Shown in pieces: positions 1 through 7,084 of a stretch of 45,718 bases of DNA. Under the pieces are notes generated by a model. It made no database searches, had not been told where the DNA came from, and was given only the letters and a program-made list of their open reading frames with translations. The DNA is from Scatosoma sp045643825 (lineage in GTDB: Bacteria > Bacillota > Clostridia > Christensenellales > Borkfalkiaceae). The stretch is taken from contig JAZRFV010000013.1 in assembly GCA_045643825.1 (NCBI GenBank), positions 1-45,718 of the forward strand, given 5' to 3'. The number at the start of each line of letters is the position of its first letter. Within the stretch, counting starts at the first letter, position 1. Position numbers and translations under genes: made by a program.

Positions 1-1244
1 CCCGTCGGACGGATGAGCTGTTCTACCTTTTGTCCTGCCTGCTCTAACTCGTACGGGGCAGGGGTTGCGGACACGCAAATCATTTGCGGTACGCGTGCAT
101 CAAACTCCGCAAAGGTCAAGGGACGGTTGTCGTAGGCGGAATTCATACGGAAGCCGTACTCCACCAAATTCTTCTTTCTCGACAAGTCTCCGTGATACAT
201 CGCACGGATTTGCGGAATGGTCATGTGACTTTCGTCGATAAACACCAAAAAGTTTCCCGAAGGGAAGTAATCGAGCAAGGTGAACGAAGGCTCGCCCACC
301 TGTCTACCGTCGAAATAACGGCTGTAATTTTCAATACCGCTGCAATACCCGATTTCGCGCATCATCTCAAGGTCGTGTTCGGTGCGCTGTTTGAGGCGTT
401 GCGCCTCCAAAATTTTACCGCTTTCCTCGAAGGCTCGCACCTCGCCACGCAGGTCTTCTTCAATCATAGCAAGGGCACCGTGCAATTTTTCCGTACCTAC
501 CGCATATTGACTGGCAGGGAAAATCGCCACGTGCGACAGCTCGCTTATGCGTTTGCCCGTCAAGGCCTCCACCTCGTAAATCTTCTCGATTTCGTCGCCG
601 AAAAACTCCACACGGATTGCCACTTCAGAGTTGGAGGCAGGAAAAATCTCTAACGAGTCCCCTCTCACACGGAAGGTGGAACGCTTAAAATCGGTATCGT
701 TTCGTGCATACTGCAATTCAATCAGCTTACGCATCAAGGCGTTGCGCTCCCACTCCATACCAGGTCGCAGGGAAATGGAAAGACGGAAATACTCCTCAGG
801 CGCACCCAAACCGTAGATACACGACACCGACGCCACCACCAACACGTCCTCGCGCTCCATCAAGGAACAAGTGGCGCTGTTGCGGAGCTTGTCGATTTCA
901 TCGTTCATACTCAAATCTTTTTCAATGTAAGTATCGGTGGAGGGAATGTAGCTTTCGGGTTGGTAGTAATCGTAGTAGGACACGAAATACTCCACACGGT
1001 TTTCGGGGAAAAACTCCCTAAACTCGTTACAAAGCTGTGCGGCAAGTGTTTTGTTGTGTGCAATCACCAGCGTGGGGCGGTTGATATTCTTGATAACGTT
1101 CGCCATCGTGAAGGTTTTACCACTACCCGTAACGCCCACCAAAACCTGCGTACGTACGCCGTCCAAAACCCCTTCCGTCAGTTTCTCAATCGCCTGCGGT
1201 TGGTCCCCCGTCGGCGAGAACGGTGCGTGTAATTTAAAATCCAT
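1..1244 (-). CDS. uvrB: UvrABC excinuclease subunit B (N-terminal 414 codons, cut by window edge)
   Basis: UvrB is the DNA-damage verification helicase of nucleotide excision repair; it receives DNA from UvrA and recruits UvrC. The translation starts MDFKLHAPFSPTGDQPQAI, with Walker A GVTGSGKT at about residues 37-44, the damage-probing beta-hairpin stretch rich in tyrosine (FVSYYDYYQPESYIPS) at about 95-110, and the DESH motif (FIDESHMTIPQIR) further on. The ATG at 1244-1242 follows a GGAGGGAAGG ribosome site. About 414 of the family's usual 650-670 residues are present, and the reading frame is open to base 1. The gene has its own promoter with a LexA-like box, separate from the small gene upstream. 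The family assignment is certain; the missing C-terminal part lies outside the window. Confidence 0.97.
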   Translation of the reverse strand, partial: MDFKLHAPFSPTGDQPQAIEKLTEGVLDGVRTQVLVGVTGSGKTFTMANVIKNINRPTLVIAHNKTLAAQLCNEFREFFPENRVEYFVSYYDYYQPESYIPSTDTYIEKDLSMNDEIDKLRNSATCSLMEREDVLVVASVSCIYGLGAPEEYFRLSISLRPGMEWERNALMRKLIELQYARNDTDFKRSTFRVRGDSLEIFPASNSEVAIRVEFFGDEIEKIYEVEALTGKRISELSHVAIFPASQYAVGTEKLHGALAMIEEDLRGEVRAFEESGKILEAQRLKQRTEHDLEMMREIGYCSGIENYSRYFDGRQVGEPSFTLLDYFPSGNFLVFIDESHMTIPQIRAMYHGDLSRKKNLVEYGFRMNSAYDNRPLTFAEFDARVPQMICVSATPAPYELEQAGQKVEQLIRPT

Positions 1245-1268
1245 ATCCTTCCCTCCTTCGGGTTGTTG

Positions 1269-1282
1269 TAAACAAATGTTTG
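1269..1282. promoter_or_regulatory. Candidate LexA (SOS) operator of uvrB
   Basis: TAAACAAATGTTTG matches the Gram-positive SOS box CGAAC-N4-GTTYG at 8 of 10 defined positions, including all five of the right half. It lies just downstream of the uvrB -10 hexamer, where bound LexA would block initiation. uvrB is a classical SOS gene in Firmicutes. The site is seen in the sequence; its function is inferred. Confidence 0.62.
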
Positions 1283-1287
1283 TTTGT

Positions 1288-1316
1288 ATTATACCACATT
1301 TGCGGGCAAAAGTAAA
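1288..1316 (-). promoter_or_regulatory. uvrB promoter
   Basis: On the minus strand a perfect TATAAT (-10, 1293-1288) is preceded by TTTACT (-35, 1316-1311, four of six consensus bases) with a 17-bp spacer. The transcript would start near 1281, inside the LexA-like box. Confidence 0.6.
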
Positions 1317-1335
1317 CAGATTGGACGAATATTTT

Positions 1336-1692
1336 TTAAAATATTCGTTTGAGTATCAGCCCCACCACGAAGGCAACGACGGCGGATGCCACGGCGAGTA
1401 ACATTTTTACCGCAACGTCCCGCTTTTGCTGTAAGGAGCAACGCTTGTATGCCTGCCCCTTCGTCCGCAGAGAAAGGACGTACATTTTCTCCCCCTTACG
1501 TTCGGAAAATAGAAGGTCAAAGTAATCGTCCAAGGCAAGCTGGTGCAAAACCTCCTCCAACCCCTCCTCGGTATATTTCTTCCGCAGGGGTAAAATATCG
1601 ATAAGCTCCGTAGGGGAAATCAAGCACACCCCTTTTTCGTGGCAAAGGGTATAAACCGCGTTCATAACCTCGTTTTCTCGCTTATTTAACAT
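1336..1692 (-). CDS. Small single-pass membrane protein, unknown function
   Basis: This 118-residue protein has a charged, probably helical N-terminal part (MLNKRENEVMNAVYTLCHEK), a middle with mixed alpha/beta character, and one hydrophobic C-terminal helix (about residues 92-115) ending in KRIF. That fits a cytoplasmic domain anchored by a C-terminal membrane segment. The GTLCHEKGVCLISPTEL-like region could be a winged-helix core, but I cannot confirm this. It sits upstream of uvrB on the same strand, 91 bp away, with an independent uvrB promoter between them, so functional linkage is uncertain. The ribosome site is GAGGGGG. A copy of the dispersed GCATACC palindrome lies in its leader. No function is assigned. 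Confidence 0.7.
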   Translation of the reverse strand: MLNKRENEVMNAVYTLCHEKGVCLISPTELIDILPLRKKYTEEGLEEVLHQLALDDYFDLLFSERKGEKMYVLSLRTKGQAYKRCSLQQKRDVAVKMLLAVASAVVAFVVGLILKRIF

Positions 1693-1713
1693 CTATCCCC
1701 CTCTTTTTTGTGT

Positions 1714-1741
1714 TCAACACATACCTGGTATGCCCATTTTA
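1714..1741 (-). repeat. Dispersed palindromic element, copy 1 of 3
   Basis: In minus-strand sense the block reads AAAATGGGCATACCAGGTATG followed by TGTTGA, with palindromic core GCATACCAGGTATG. It ends 21 bp before the start codon of the 118-residue gene. A possible -10 (TATACT, 1753-1748) would put the transcription start at the first base of the element. This copy has T instead of C at one core position, so the palindrome is slightly shorter than in copies 2 and 3. Confidence 0.75.
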
Positions 1742-1879
1742 CATTTTAGTATACACTTTTTCACCCTTTTTCATACGCGTGGGCGCATGTGATACACCTA
1801 TGCATAGATATATTTTTTGTTAATTTTCTTAAAAATGTCTACTTTTTTGCCTCAACCCCTTTCTTTTTTTGAAAATATG

Positions 1880-1888
1880 TGATATAAT
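1880..1888 (+). promoter_or_regulatory. Extended -10 promoter for the phospholipase-like / transporter pair
   Basis: TGATATAAT is a perfect extended -10 (TGn plus TATAAT). No good -35 is seen at 16-18 bp, which is usual for extended -10 promoters. The predicted start near 1895 lies just before a 16-bp palindrome and 35 bp before the chosen start codon. Confidence 0.6.
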
Positions 1889-1900
1889 AGGTTTTAGTGA

Positions 1901-1916
1901 GCGCGTACGTACGCGC
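1901..1916. promoter_or_regulatory. Perfect 16-bp palindrome in the leader (possible operator)
   Basis: GCGCGTACGTACGCGC is perfectly self-complementary. It occupies about +6 to +21 of the predicted transcript and ends just before the AAGGAG ribosome site. It could be a dimer-binding operator or, in RNA, a stem that touches the ribosome site. Confidence 0.5.
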
Positions 1917-1929
1917 GCAAGGAGACGTT

Positions 1930-2778
1930 ATGCCTGCACTTTACGCGCATTTCCGTTTTGGTGAGGAGGTTGCAAAGCACCTGCCCCTGCCTTACGTGAA
2001 TATAATTAAAAAATACCCAGAGGCGTTTGCACTTGGCACCCAAGGGCCTGATATCTTGTGCTACTACAAGCCAACGCAGAAAAACGAAACCAACCAACGG
2101 GCACCTTGGTTGCACGATTGGATCGGGGAGAAGTTTTTCTTAAAGCACGCGAAGAAGCTGCTGCAAAACGCACCCGACGGCAGGGTGGAAAATTTGCTCA
2201 ACAACAACGGAGCGTTTGCGGCGTACACCATCGGTGTGTTGTGCCATTTTACCTTGGATGCAACCTGCCATCTTTACATAGACACCACCGCTTCGGATAA
2301 ATTGACGCACGGAAAAATGGAATCGGAATTCGACAAATGTATCCTGCGTATGAACGGAAAACCCATCCGTGGGTACAACACCGCCACCCCTATCCTCGAT
2401 ACAAACGGTACGAGAGAAGCGGCGGCAAAGACCATGGACGTGGACGAAGAAACCATCAGCTACTGCATCAAAATGATGCGGAAAATCAACAAAATGTTCT
2501 CATTTAAATGCGAGTTGGTGCACACCGTTCTACATTTCCTCTTGAAACTCTTGAAGATGGAACGGCAGTTTGGGGATATGTTCCTGCATAAAAAGGACGA
2601 TCCCTTGTGCGAGGAAACCAACCGATACCTTATTGAGAATTTCCACACCGCAATCCCCAAAGGGGCGGCACTCATACCTCAATATTTTGAAAATATGCGT
2701 ACCTGGGTGGAAAACGGACGCACGGAAAACGAACTCTTCCGCTATGACTTTAGCGGTATAATTACAACGGAGGAATAA
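1930..2778 (+). CDS. Zinc-dependent phospholipase C-like protein
   Basis: The protein (282 residues) matches the pattern of the zinc-dependent phospholipase C / S1-P1 fold family. Candidate metal ligands run along the chain: His7 (MPALYAHFRFG), Asp41 (GTQGPDILCYY), His62 (WLHDWIG) and the cluster CHFTLDATCH with His106, Asp110 and His114. No signal peptide is visible, so unlike secreted clostridial toxins it is probably cytoplasmic, as in the many uncharacterised short homologues. I chose the ATG at 1930 because AAGGAG lies seven bases before it; a GTG at 1897 would overlap the palindrome and lacks a ribosome site. The transporter gene follows 4 bp after the stop, so the two are surely co-transcribed. 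The substrate is unknown. Confidence 0.75.
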   Translation: MPALYAHFRFGEEVAKHLPLPYVNIIKKYPEAFALGTQGPDILCYYKPTQKNETNQRAPWLHDWIGEKFFLKHAKKLLQNAPDGRVENLLNNNGAFAAYTIGVLCHFTLDATCHLYIDTTASDKLTHGKMESEFDKCILRMNGKPIRGYNTATPILDTNGTREAAAKTMDVDEETISYCIKMMRKINKMFSFKCELVHTVLHFLLKLLKMERQFGDMFLHKKDDPLCEETNRYLIENFHTAIPKGAALIPQYFENMRTWVENGRTENELFRYDFSGIITTEE

Positions 2779-2782
2779 CTCT

Positions 2783-4096
2783 ATGCAACAACAACCTTTT
2801 ACCAAGAAGGAAAAGAGCTGGATTAAGTACGACGTGGCGAACTCCGCCTACGTTATGCTGGCAACCGCGCTACTGTCCCTCTACTTCAACTACCTTTCCC
2901 CTTCGGGCAACCTTTCGACGGTTTGGGGCTTTACCAACGTTATCGTAACGGTAATCGCCGTATTCCTTTGCCCTATCTTGGGTACGTACGCCGATTTCAG
3001 TAAAAAGAAGACCATCTTTATGACCTTCGCCCTGATTGGTATCTGTAGCTGTGGTATTTTGTCCTTATTCTCTTTTATTTCGGACCTTGCCATCGCAGGT
3101 ATTTTGTTCTTGATTATGTATATCGTTACCGAAGTGGGCTTTGCATCGGCAAACGTATTCTACGATTCGATGCTCAACGACATTACCACGGACGATAACA
3201 TGCATAGGGTTTCCGCAAACGGTTTCGCTTGGGGTTATATTTGTAGCTGTATCCCCTTCGCGTTCTGCTTGCTTGCCTACGTACTTGGTACGATGGTGCC
3301 TGGTATGGAATGGTTTGAAGGTTATGCCTTCACCATCGGTTGCTTGATTACGGCGGCTTGGTGGGCGTTCTTCACGATGCCTCTTTTGAAAAACTATGAA
3401 CAACATAACTTTATGCCTCGTCCTGAAAAGCCCATAAGAGAAACCTTCAAAAGACTTGGTTCTATCTTCAGCGAATTCAAGAAGAATAAAAAAGCCTTGC
3501 TTTTCTTGATTGCATTCTTCTTCTATATCGACGGCGTACATACGATTATTAAAATGGCAACCGCACTTGGTACCGACCTTGGCTTTGACCAAGTAAAACT
3601 CGTTATCATGTTGTTCGTAACGCAGTTCGTTGCCTTCCCTTGTGCATTGATTTTTGGTAAGCTTGCTTCCAAAATCCCTTGCGAAAAGCTCCTTCTTGTG
3701 GCAATCTCCGCATATACCGCAATCGGCGTATTCACGGTATTCCTTACCTACGAATGGCAATGCTGGATCCTCGTTGTATCGGTTGGTATGTTCCAAGGCG
3801 GTGTACAAGCAATGTCCCGTTCCTACTTCACCAAGCTTATCCCTGCGGAAAAGACGGGTGAGTTCTTCGGTATCTACGATATCTTCGGTAAGAGCGCGGC
3901 AATCCTCGGTTTGGGCTTGACCGCTCTCCTTGGTACCTTCTATCCCCTTTCGCAATCGAACGGCTTTAACATTAGCCTTTTGCCTTTGCCCGTTCTCTTC
4001 GCAATCGGTTTGGTTCTTTTCCTTATCGCAATGAAAATCCCTGCTGTAAAACACGACGAGATTTCGGAAATTGATTACGAAAATATCGAAGAATAA
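2783..4096 (+). CDS. MFS transporter, Atg22/UMF1 family
   Basis: This 437-residue integral membrane protein begins KKEKSWIKYDVANSAYVMLATALL; the WxxYDxANSAY signature is characteristic of the Atg22 / UMF1 branch of the major facilitator superfamily. About twelve hydrophobic segments are present, with a long hydrophilic loop near residues 205-235 (RPEKPIRETFKRLGSIF) between the two six-helix halves. A GGAGG site precedes the ATG. Yeast Atg22 exports amino acids from the vacuole, but bacterial members are largely uncharacterised, so the substrate is not assigned. It is translated almost immediately after the phospholipase-like gene and the pair ends at a strong terminator. Confidence 0.85.
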   Translation: MQQQPFTKKEKSWIKYDVANSAYVMLATALLSLYFNYLSPSGNLSTVWGFTNVIVTVIAVFLCPILGTYADFSKKKTIFMTFALIGICSCGILSLFSFISDLAIAGILFLIMYIVTEVGFASANVFYDSMLNDITTDDNMHRVSANGFAWGYICSCIPFAFCLLAYVLGTMVPGMEWFEGYAFTIGCLITAAWWAFFTMPLLKNYEQHNFMPRPEKPIRETFKRLGSIFSEFKKNKKALLFLIAFFFYIDGVHTIIKMATALGTDLGFDQVKLVIMLFVTQFVAFPCALIFGKLASKIPCEKLLLVAISAYTAIGVFTVFLTYEWQCWILVVSVGMFQGGVQAMSRSYFTKLIPAEKTGEFFGIYDIFGKSAAILGLGLTALLGTFYPLSQSNGFNISLLPLPVLFAIGLVLFLIAMKIPAVKHDEISEIDYENIEE

Positions 4097-4118
4097 TGTA
4101 AAAGTAAAAAAAGAAAAC

Positions 4119-4150
4119 CGTCCTTGTGAATCCGCAAGGACGATTTTTTT
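4119..4150. terminator. Bidirectional intrinsic terminator
   Basis: An 8-bp stem (CGTCCTTG with CAAGGACG) and 8-base loop are followed by seven T on the plus strand and preceded by an A-rich tract that supplies the T tract for the opposite strand. It separates the convergent transporter and ridA genes. Confidence 0.9.
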
Positions 4151-4162
4151 ACACTTTTTCAA

Positions 4163-4540
4163 TTAGAGGGTAGCGATTACCTCCACCTCTACCAACACGT
4201 TTTTGGGAAGAGTTTTTACCGCAACACAGCTTCTTGCAGGTTTGGTCGTGAAATACTTACCATACACTGCGTTGAACGCCGCAAAGTCACCCATGTCCGC
4301 AAGGAAGCAGGTGGTTTTTACTGCTTTTTCAAAGCTGCTACCAGCCGCCGCCAATACTTCACCAAGGTTTTTCATAACCTGTTCAGCTTGCTCTTCAATC
4401 GTGGTTGCTTCCACGTTACCGCTTGCGGGGTTGATGGCGATTTGTCCCGAGGTGAATACCATTTCACCGCAAATCATCGCCTGGGAATAAGGTCCAATCG
4501 CCGCAGGGGCTTTTTCCGTTGCTACTTTTTTCAATTCCAT
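4163..4540 (-). CDS. ridA: RidA family 2-iminobutanoate / 2-iminopropanoate deaminase
   Basis: RidA hydrolyses reactive enamine/imine intermediates released by PLP dehydratases, giving 2-ketobutyrate or pyruvate plus ammonia. The 125-residue protein has IGPYSQ (15-20), FTSGQIAINP (29-38) and the catalytic PARSCVAV with Arg103, plus Glu120, matching Arg105 and Glu120 of the E. coli enzyme. I start it at MELKKVATEKAP (4540) because AAGGAGG stands eight bases before that ATG; an in-frame ATG at 4564 would overlap the ilvA stop. It begins 16 bases after the ilvA stop, so enzyme and detoxifier are made together. Confidence 0.95.
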   Translation of the reverse strand: MELKKVATEKAPAAIGPYSQAMICGEMVFTSGQIAINPASGNVEATTIEEQAEQVMKNLGEVLAAAGSSFEKAVKTTCFLADMGDFAAFNAVYGKYFTTKPARSCVAVKTLPKNVLVEVEVIATL

Positions 4541-4556
4541 CTTTCTTTCCTCCTTT

Positions 4557-5753
4557 TTAATCAATCAGCTTAAAGCCGACGTTCTTCAATCCTTGACGGA
4601 TTTGTTCCACGTGTTCGTGATTTCTCGTTTCCAATTCCACACGCAAATAACAGCCGTTGATACCCAAGCCACAGTTCGAACGTTCGTGATGTACCGTCGT
4701 AACGTTACCCCCAAGGCTTGCAATAACGTTGGTCACTTCGTTCAATTGACCGGGTTTATCCTGCAATTCCACAAGCAATTCGCAACATCTTCCCGACATC
4801 ACAAGGCCACGCTTGATTACACGCGAAAGAATGGTTACGTCGATATTACCGCCCGACACAACGCACACCGCTTTCTTTCCCTGCAGGTCTACCTTGTCGA
4901 ACATTGCCGCCGCCACAGATACCGCACCTGCGCCTTCCGCAACCAGCTTTTGTCTTTCCATAAGGGCAAGGATCGCCGCAGAAATTTCATCCTCGGTCAC
5001 GGTAACAATCTCGTCCACGTATTTTTTACAGCAATCGTAGGTCAAATCCCCCGGCTGTTTTACGGCGATACCGTCTGCTATGGTGGAAACGGATGCGAGC
5101 GTTTCAATGGCACCATGGTCCACCGATTGTTTCATAGAGGGCGCGCCCAACGCCTCAACACCGACAATTTTCACGTCAGGTTTCAAGGTCTTTAAGGTGT
5201 AAGCGATACCCGAAATCAAACCGCCGCCGCCAATGGGGACGAGTACCACGTCAAAATCGGGAAGCTGTTCCAAAAGCTCCAACGCAATGGTACCCTGACC
5301 TGCGATAACGTCCACGTCGTTGAAGGGGTGCAAGAATGCATAACCCATTTCGTCACGAAGCTGCAACGCCTTTTGATACGCATCGTCGTATACGCCTTCT
5401 ACCAAGCATACCTCCGCGCCGTAGCTCTTGGTCGCCTCCACCTTCGAGATGGGTGCACCTGCAGGCAAGCAAATCACCGATTTGATACCGCTCTTTTGTG
5501 CCGCGAGTGCAACTCCTTGGGCATGGTTCCCTGCCGAGCAAGCCACTACCCCACGGGATTTTTCTTCTTCGGAGAGCTGTGCCATTTTATAATACGCACC
5601 ACGTACCTTGAACGAGCCCGTGGTTTGTAAATTTTCCGTTTTGAGGTACAAATCCACCCCAGGCTTCAGCTTGGGTGCGTGAATTACGTCCGTTTTACGG
5701 GCAACGTCTTTCAATACTTCACGTGCGTGATATATTTTTTCAATCGTAAGCAT
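4557..5753 (-). CDS. ilvA: Threonine ammonia-lyase (threonine dehydratase)
   Basis: A PLP enzyme of 398 residues that converts threonine to 2-oxobutanoate and ammonia, the entry to isoleucine synthesis or threonine catabolism. TTGSFKVRGA places the Schiff-base lysine at 49; the phosphate-binding loop is PIGGGGLISG. The C-terminal ~80 residues (CCELLVELQDKPGQLNEVTNVI) form a single ACT-type domain, matching the roughly 400-residue 'ilvA_1Cterm' type found in Firmicutes rather than the ~510-residue E. coli IlvA with two ACT-like repeats. The ribosome site AGAGGAAA precedes the ATG. It is followed directly by ridA. A 9-3-9 inverted repeat lies in its upstream region. Confidence 0.93.
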   Translation of the reverse strand: MLTIEKIYHAREVLKDVARKTDVIHAPKLKPGVDLYLKTENLQTTGSFKVRGAYYKMAQLSEEEKSRGVVACSAGNHAQGVALAAQKSGIKSVICLPAGAPISKVEATKSYGAEVCLVEGVYDDAYQKALQLRDEMGYAFLHPFNDVDVIAGQGTIALELLEQLPDFDVVLVPIGGGGLISGIAYTLKTLKPDVKIVGVEALGAPSMKQSVDHGAIETLASVSTIADGIAVKQPGDLTYDCCKKYVDEIVTVTEDEISAAILALMERQKLVAEGAGAVSVAAAMFDKVDLQGKKAVCVVSGGNIDVTILSRVIKRGLVMSGRCCELLVELQDKPGQLNEVTNVIASLGGNVTTVHHERSNCGLGINGCYLRVELETRNHEHVEQIRQGLKNVGFKLID

Positions 5754-5773
5754 AATTTTCCTCTTTTTTTCGC

Positions 5774-5794
5774 CGTTACTTTATAAAAGTAACG
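5774..5794. promoter_or_regulatory. 9-3-9 inverted repeat upstream of ilvA (possible operator)
   Basis: CGTTACTTT and AAAGTAACG flank ATA. The repeat overlaps a possible minus-strand TATAAA -10 and lies about 20 bp from the ilvA start codon. A repressor dimer here would block ilvA-ridA transcription. A T-run is not adjacent, so it is not a terminator. Confidence 0.45.
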
Positions 5795-5965
5795 CATATT
5801 TCACAAGCAATAAAATGATAACACACAAACCTCGTTAAGTCAATGCTTTTTGGCGAGAAACTGTGGGATTTTTCAAGAAAAATTTCACCACCCTATTTCA
5901 ATGAACAAAACGCCAGCGCATTTTCATTTTTCCATACATATTTCACCGAAAAACGACCGTTTTCG

Positions 5966-5995
5966 TTGGCTTTTTTACTTTTTATATGCTATAAT
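5966..5995 (+). promoter_or_regulatory. Promoter of the galM-DUF1538-PII operon
   Basis: TGCTATAAT is a perfect extended -10 (TATAAT at 5990-5995), with TTGGCT (5966-5971) at an 18-bp spacing as a partial -35. The remaining sequence between ilvA and galM (5795-5965) shows no gene or other clear signal. Confidence 0.65.
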
Positions 5996-6027
5996 AATAT
6001 GGTATAACACTTTTAGGGAGCGACCGA

Positions 6028-7068
6028 ATGATTAAGAAAACCTATACCTTTGTAAAAGACGGAAAAGAGAACGAAGTATACACCCTGCGCAACGCCAAGG
6101 GCATGGAGGCGGATATCTTAACCTACGGCGCGCGTATCATTCGCTTGACCGCGCCCGACAAGAAAGGCAAGTTCCAAGACGTGGTTGTTGGTTGTAAAAA
6201 CCCCGAGGATTACTATGGGAATAACCCTTATTTTGGCGCGACCATCGGACGCTACGGCAACCGTATCGGCGGCGGCGAGTTCACCTTGAACGGCACAACC
6301 TACACCCTCGAAAAAAACGAGGGTAACAACACCTTGCATAGTGGGACTTCCGCGAGCTTTGATCGTGTAATTTGGGATGCAAAAATCGACGGCGATCGTT
6401 TGGTTTTGTCCCATTTCTCCCCCGATGGTGCAGGCGGTTTCCCTGGCAATATGCAGGTATCGGTTAGCTTTTCCTTGTCGAATGATAACGAGCTGAAGAT
6501 TGAATACGAGGCAACCACGGATAAAGACACCGTTTGCAATCTCACCAACCATACCTACTTTAACATCGGTTATCAGGACACCGTTTTGGATCACTACTTG
6601 ATGATTGGCTCCCGTCAAATCACCCCCGTGGATACGGAAATGATCCCCCACGGCGAGTTTATGGATATCGGCGGCACCCCGTACGGCTTCTTGCCCGCAA
6701 AGAAGATTGGTCAAGACACCTTCTCGGATGCGAAGCTTATCAAACAATGCGGAGGGTATGATTTTAACTACTGTATAGACCGTGTGGGCAAGGCTTTGGT
6801 GCGTGTGGCGTACGTGTACGACGAGGAATCGGGCAGAAAGATGGATTGCTACACTACCCTCCCTGCAATACAGCTCTACACCGCGTGTGCGCTCGACAGC
6901 TTTGAAGGGAAAAAGCACTACGGCAAGTATTGCGCCCTTTGTTTGGAAACGCAGGGGTTCCCTAACGCCCCCAACTGCCCTCAATACCCCTCCACGCTTT
7001 TGAAAGCAGGGGAAACCTATCAAGAAATTACCACCTATAAATTCTCGGTGAAAAAACCTTTGAGATAA
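6028..7068 (+). CDS. galM: Aldose 1-epimerase (mutarotase)
   Basis: GalM interconverts the alpha and beta anomers of galactose and glucose in the cytoplasm. The 346-residue protein has the family's usual length and motifs: GRYGNRIGGGEF near residues 76-85, NEGNNTLHSG (substrate loop), the catalytic histidine in TNHTYFNI (His175) and the catalytic base in CLETQGFPNAPN (Glu307). No signal peptide. The ATG follows GGGAGCGA. It leads an operon with the DUF1538 gene 16 bp downstream and two PII-like genes. Why a mutarotase sits with these is not explained by its known role. Confidence 0.95.
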   Translation: MIKKTYTFVKDGKENEVYTLRNAKGMEADILTYGARIIRLTAPDKKGKFQDVVVGCKNPEDYYGNNPYFGATIGRYGNRIGGGEFTLNGTTYTLEKNEGNNTLHSGTSASFDRVIWDAKIDGDRLVLSHFSPDGAGGFPGNMQVSVSFSLSNDNELKIEYEATTDKDTVCNLTNHTYFNIGYQDTVLDHYLMIGSRQITPVDTEMIPHGEFMDIGGTPYGFLPAKKIGQDTFSDAKLIKQCGGYDFNYCIDRVGKALVRVAYVYDEESGRKMDCYTTLPAIQLYTACALDSFEGKKHYGKYCALCLETQGFPNAPNCPQYPSTLLKAGETYQEITTYKFSVKKPLR

Positions 7069-7084
7069 TTTTTAGAAAGTCGAT

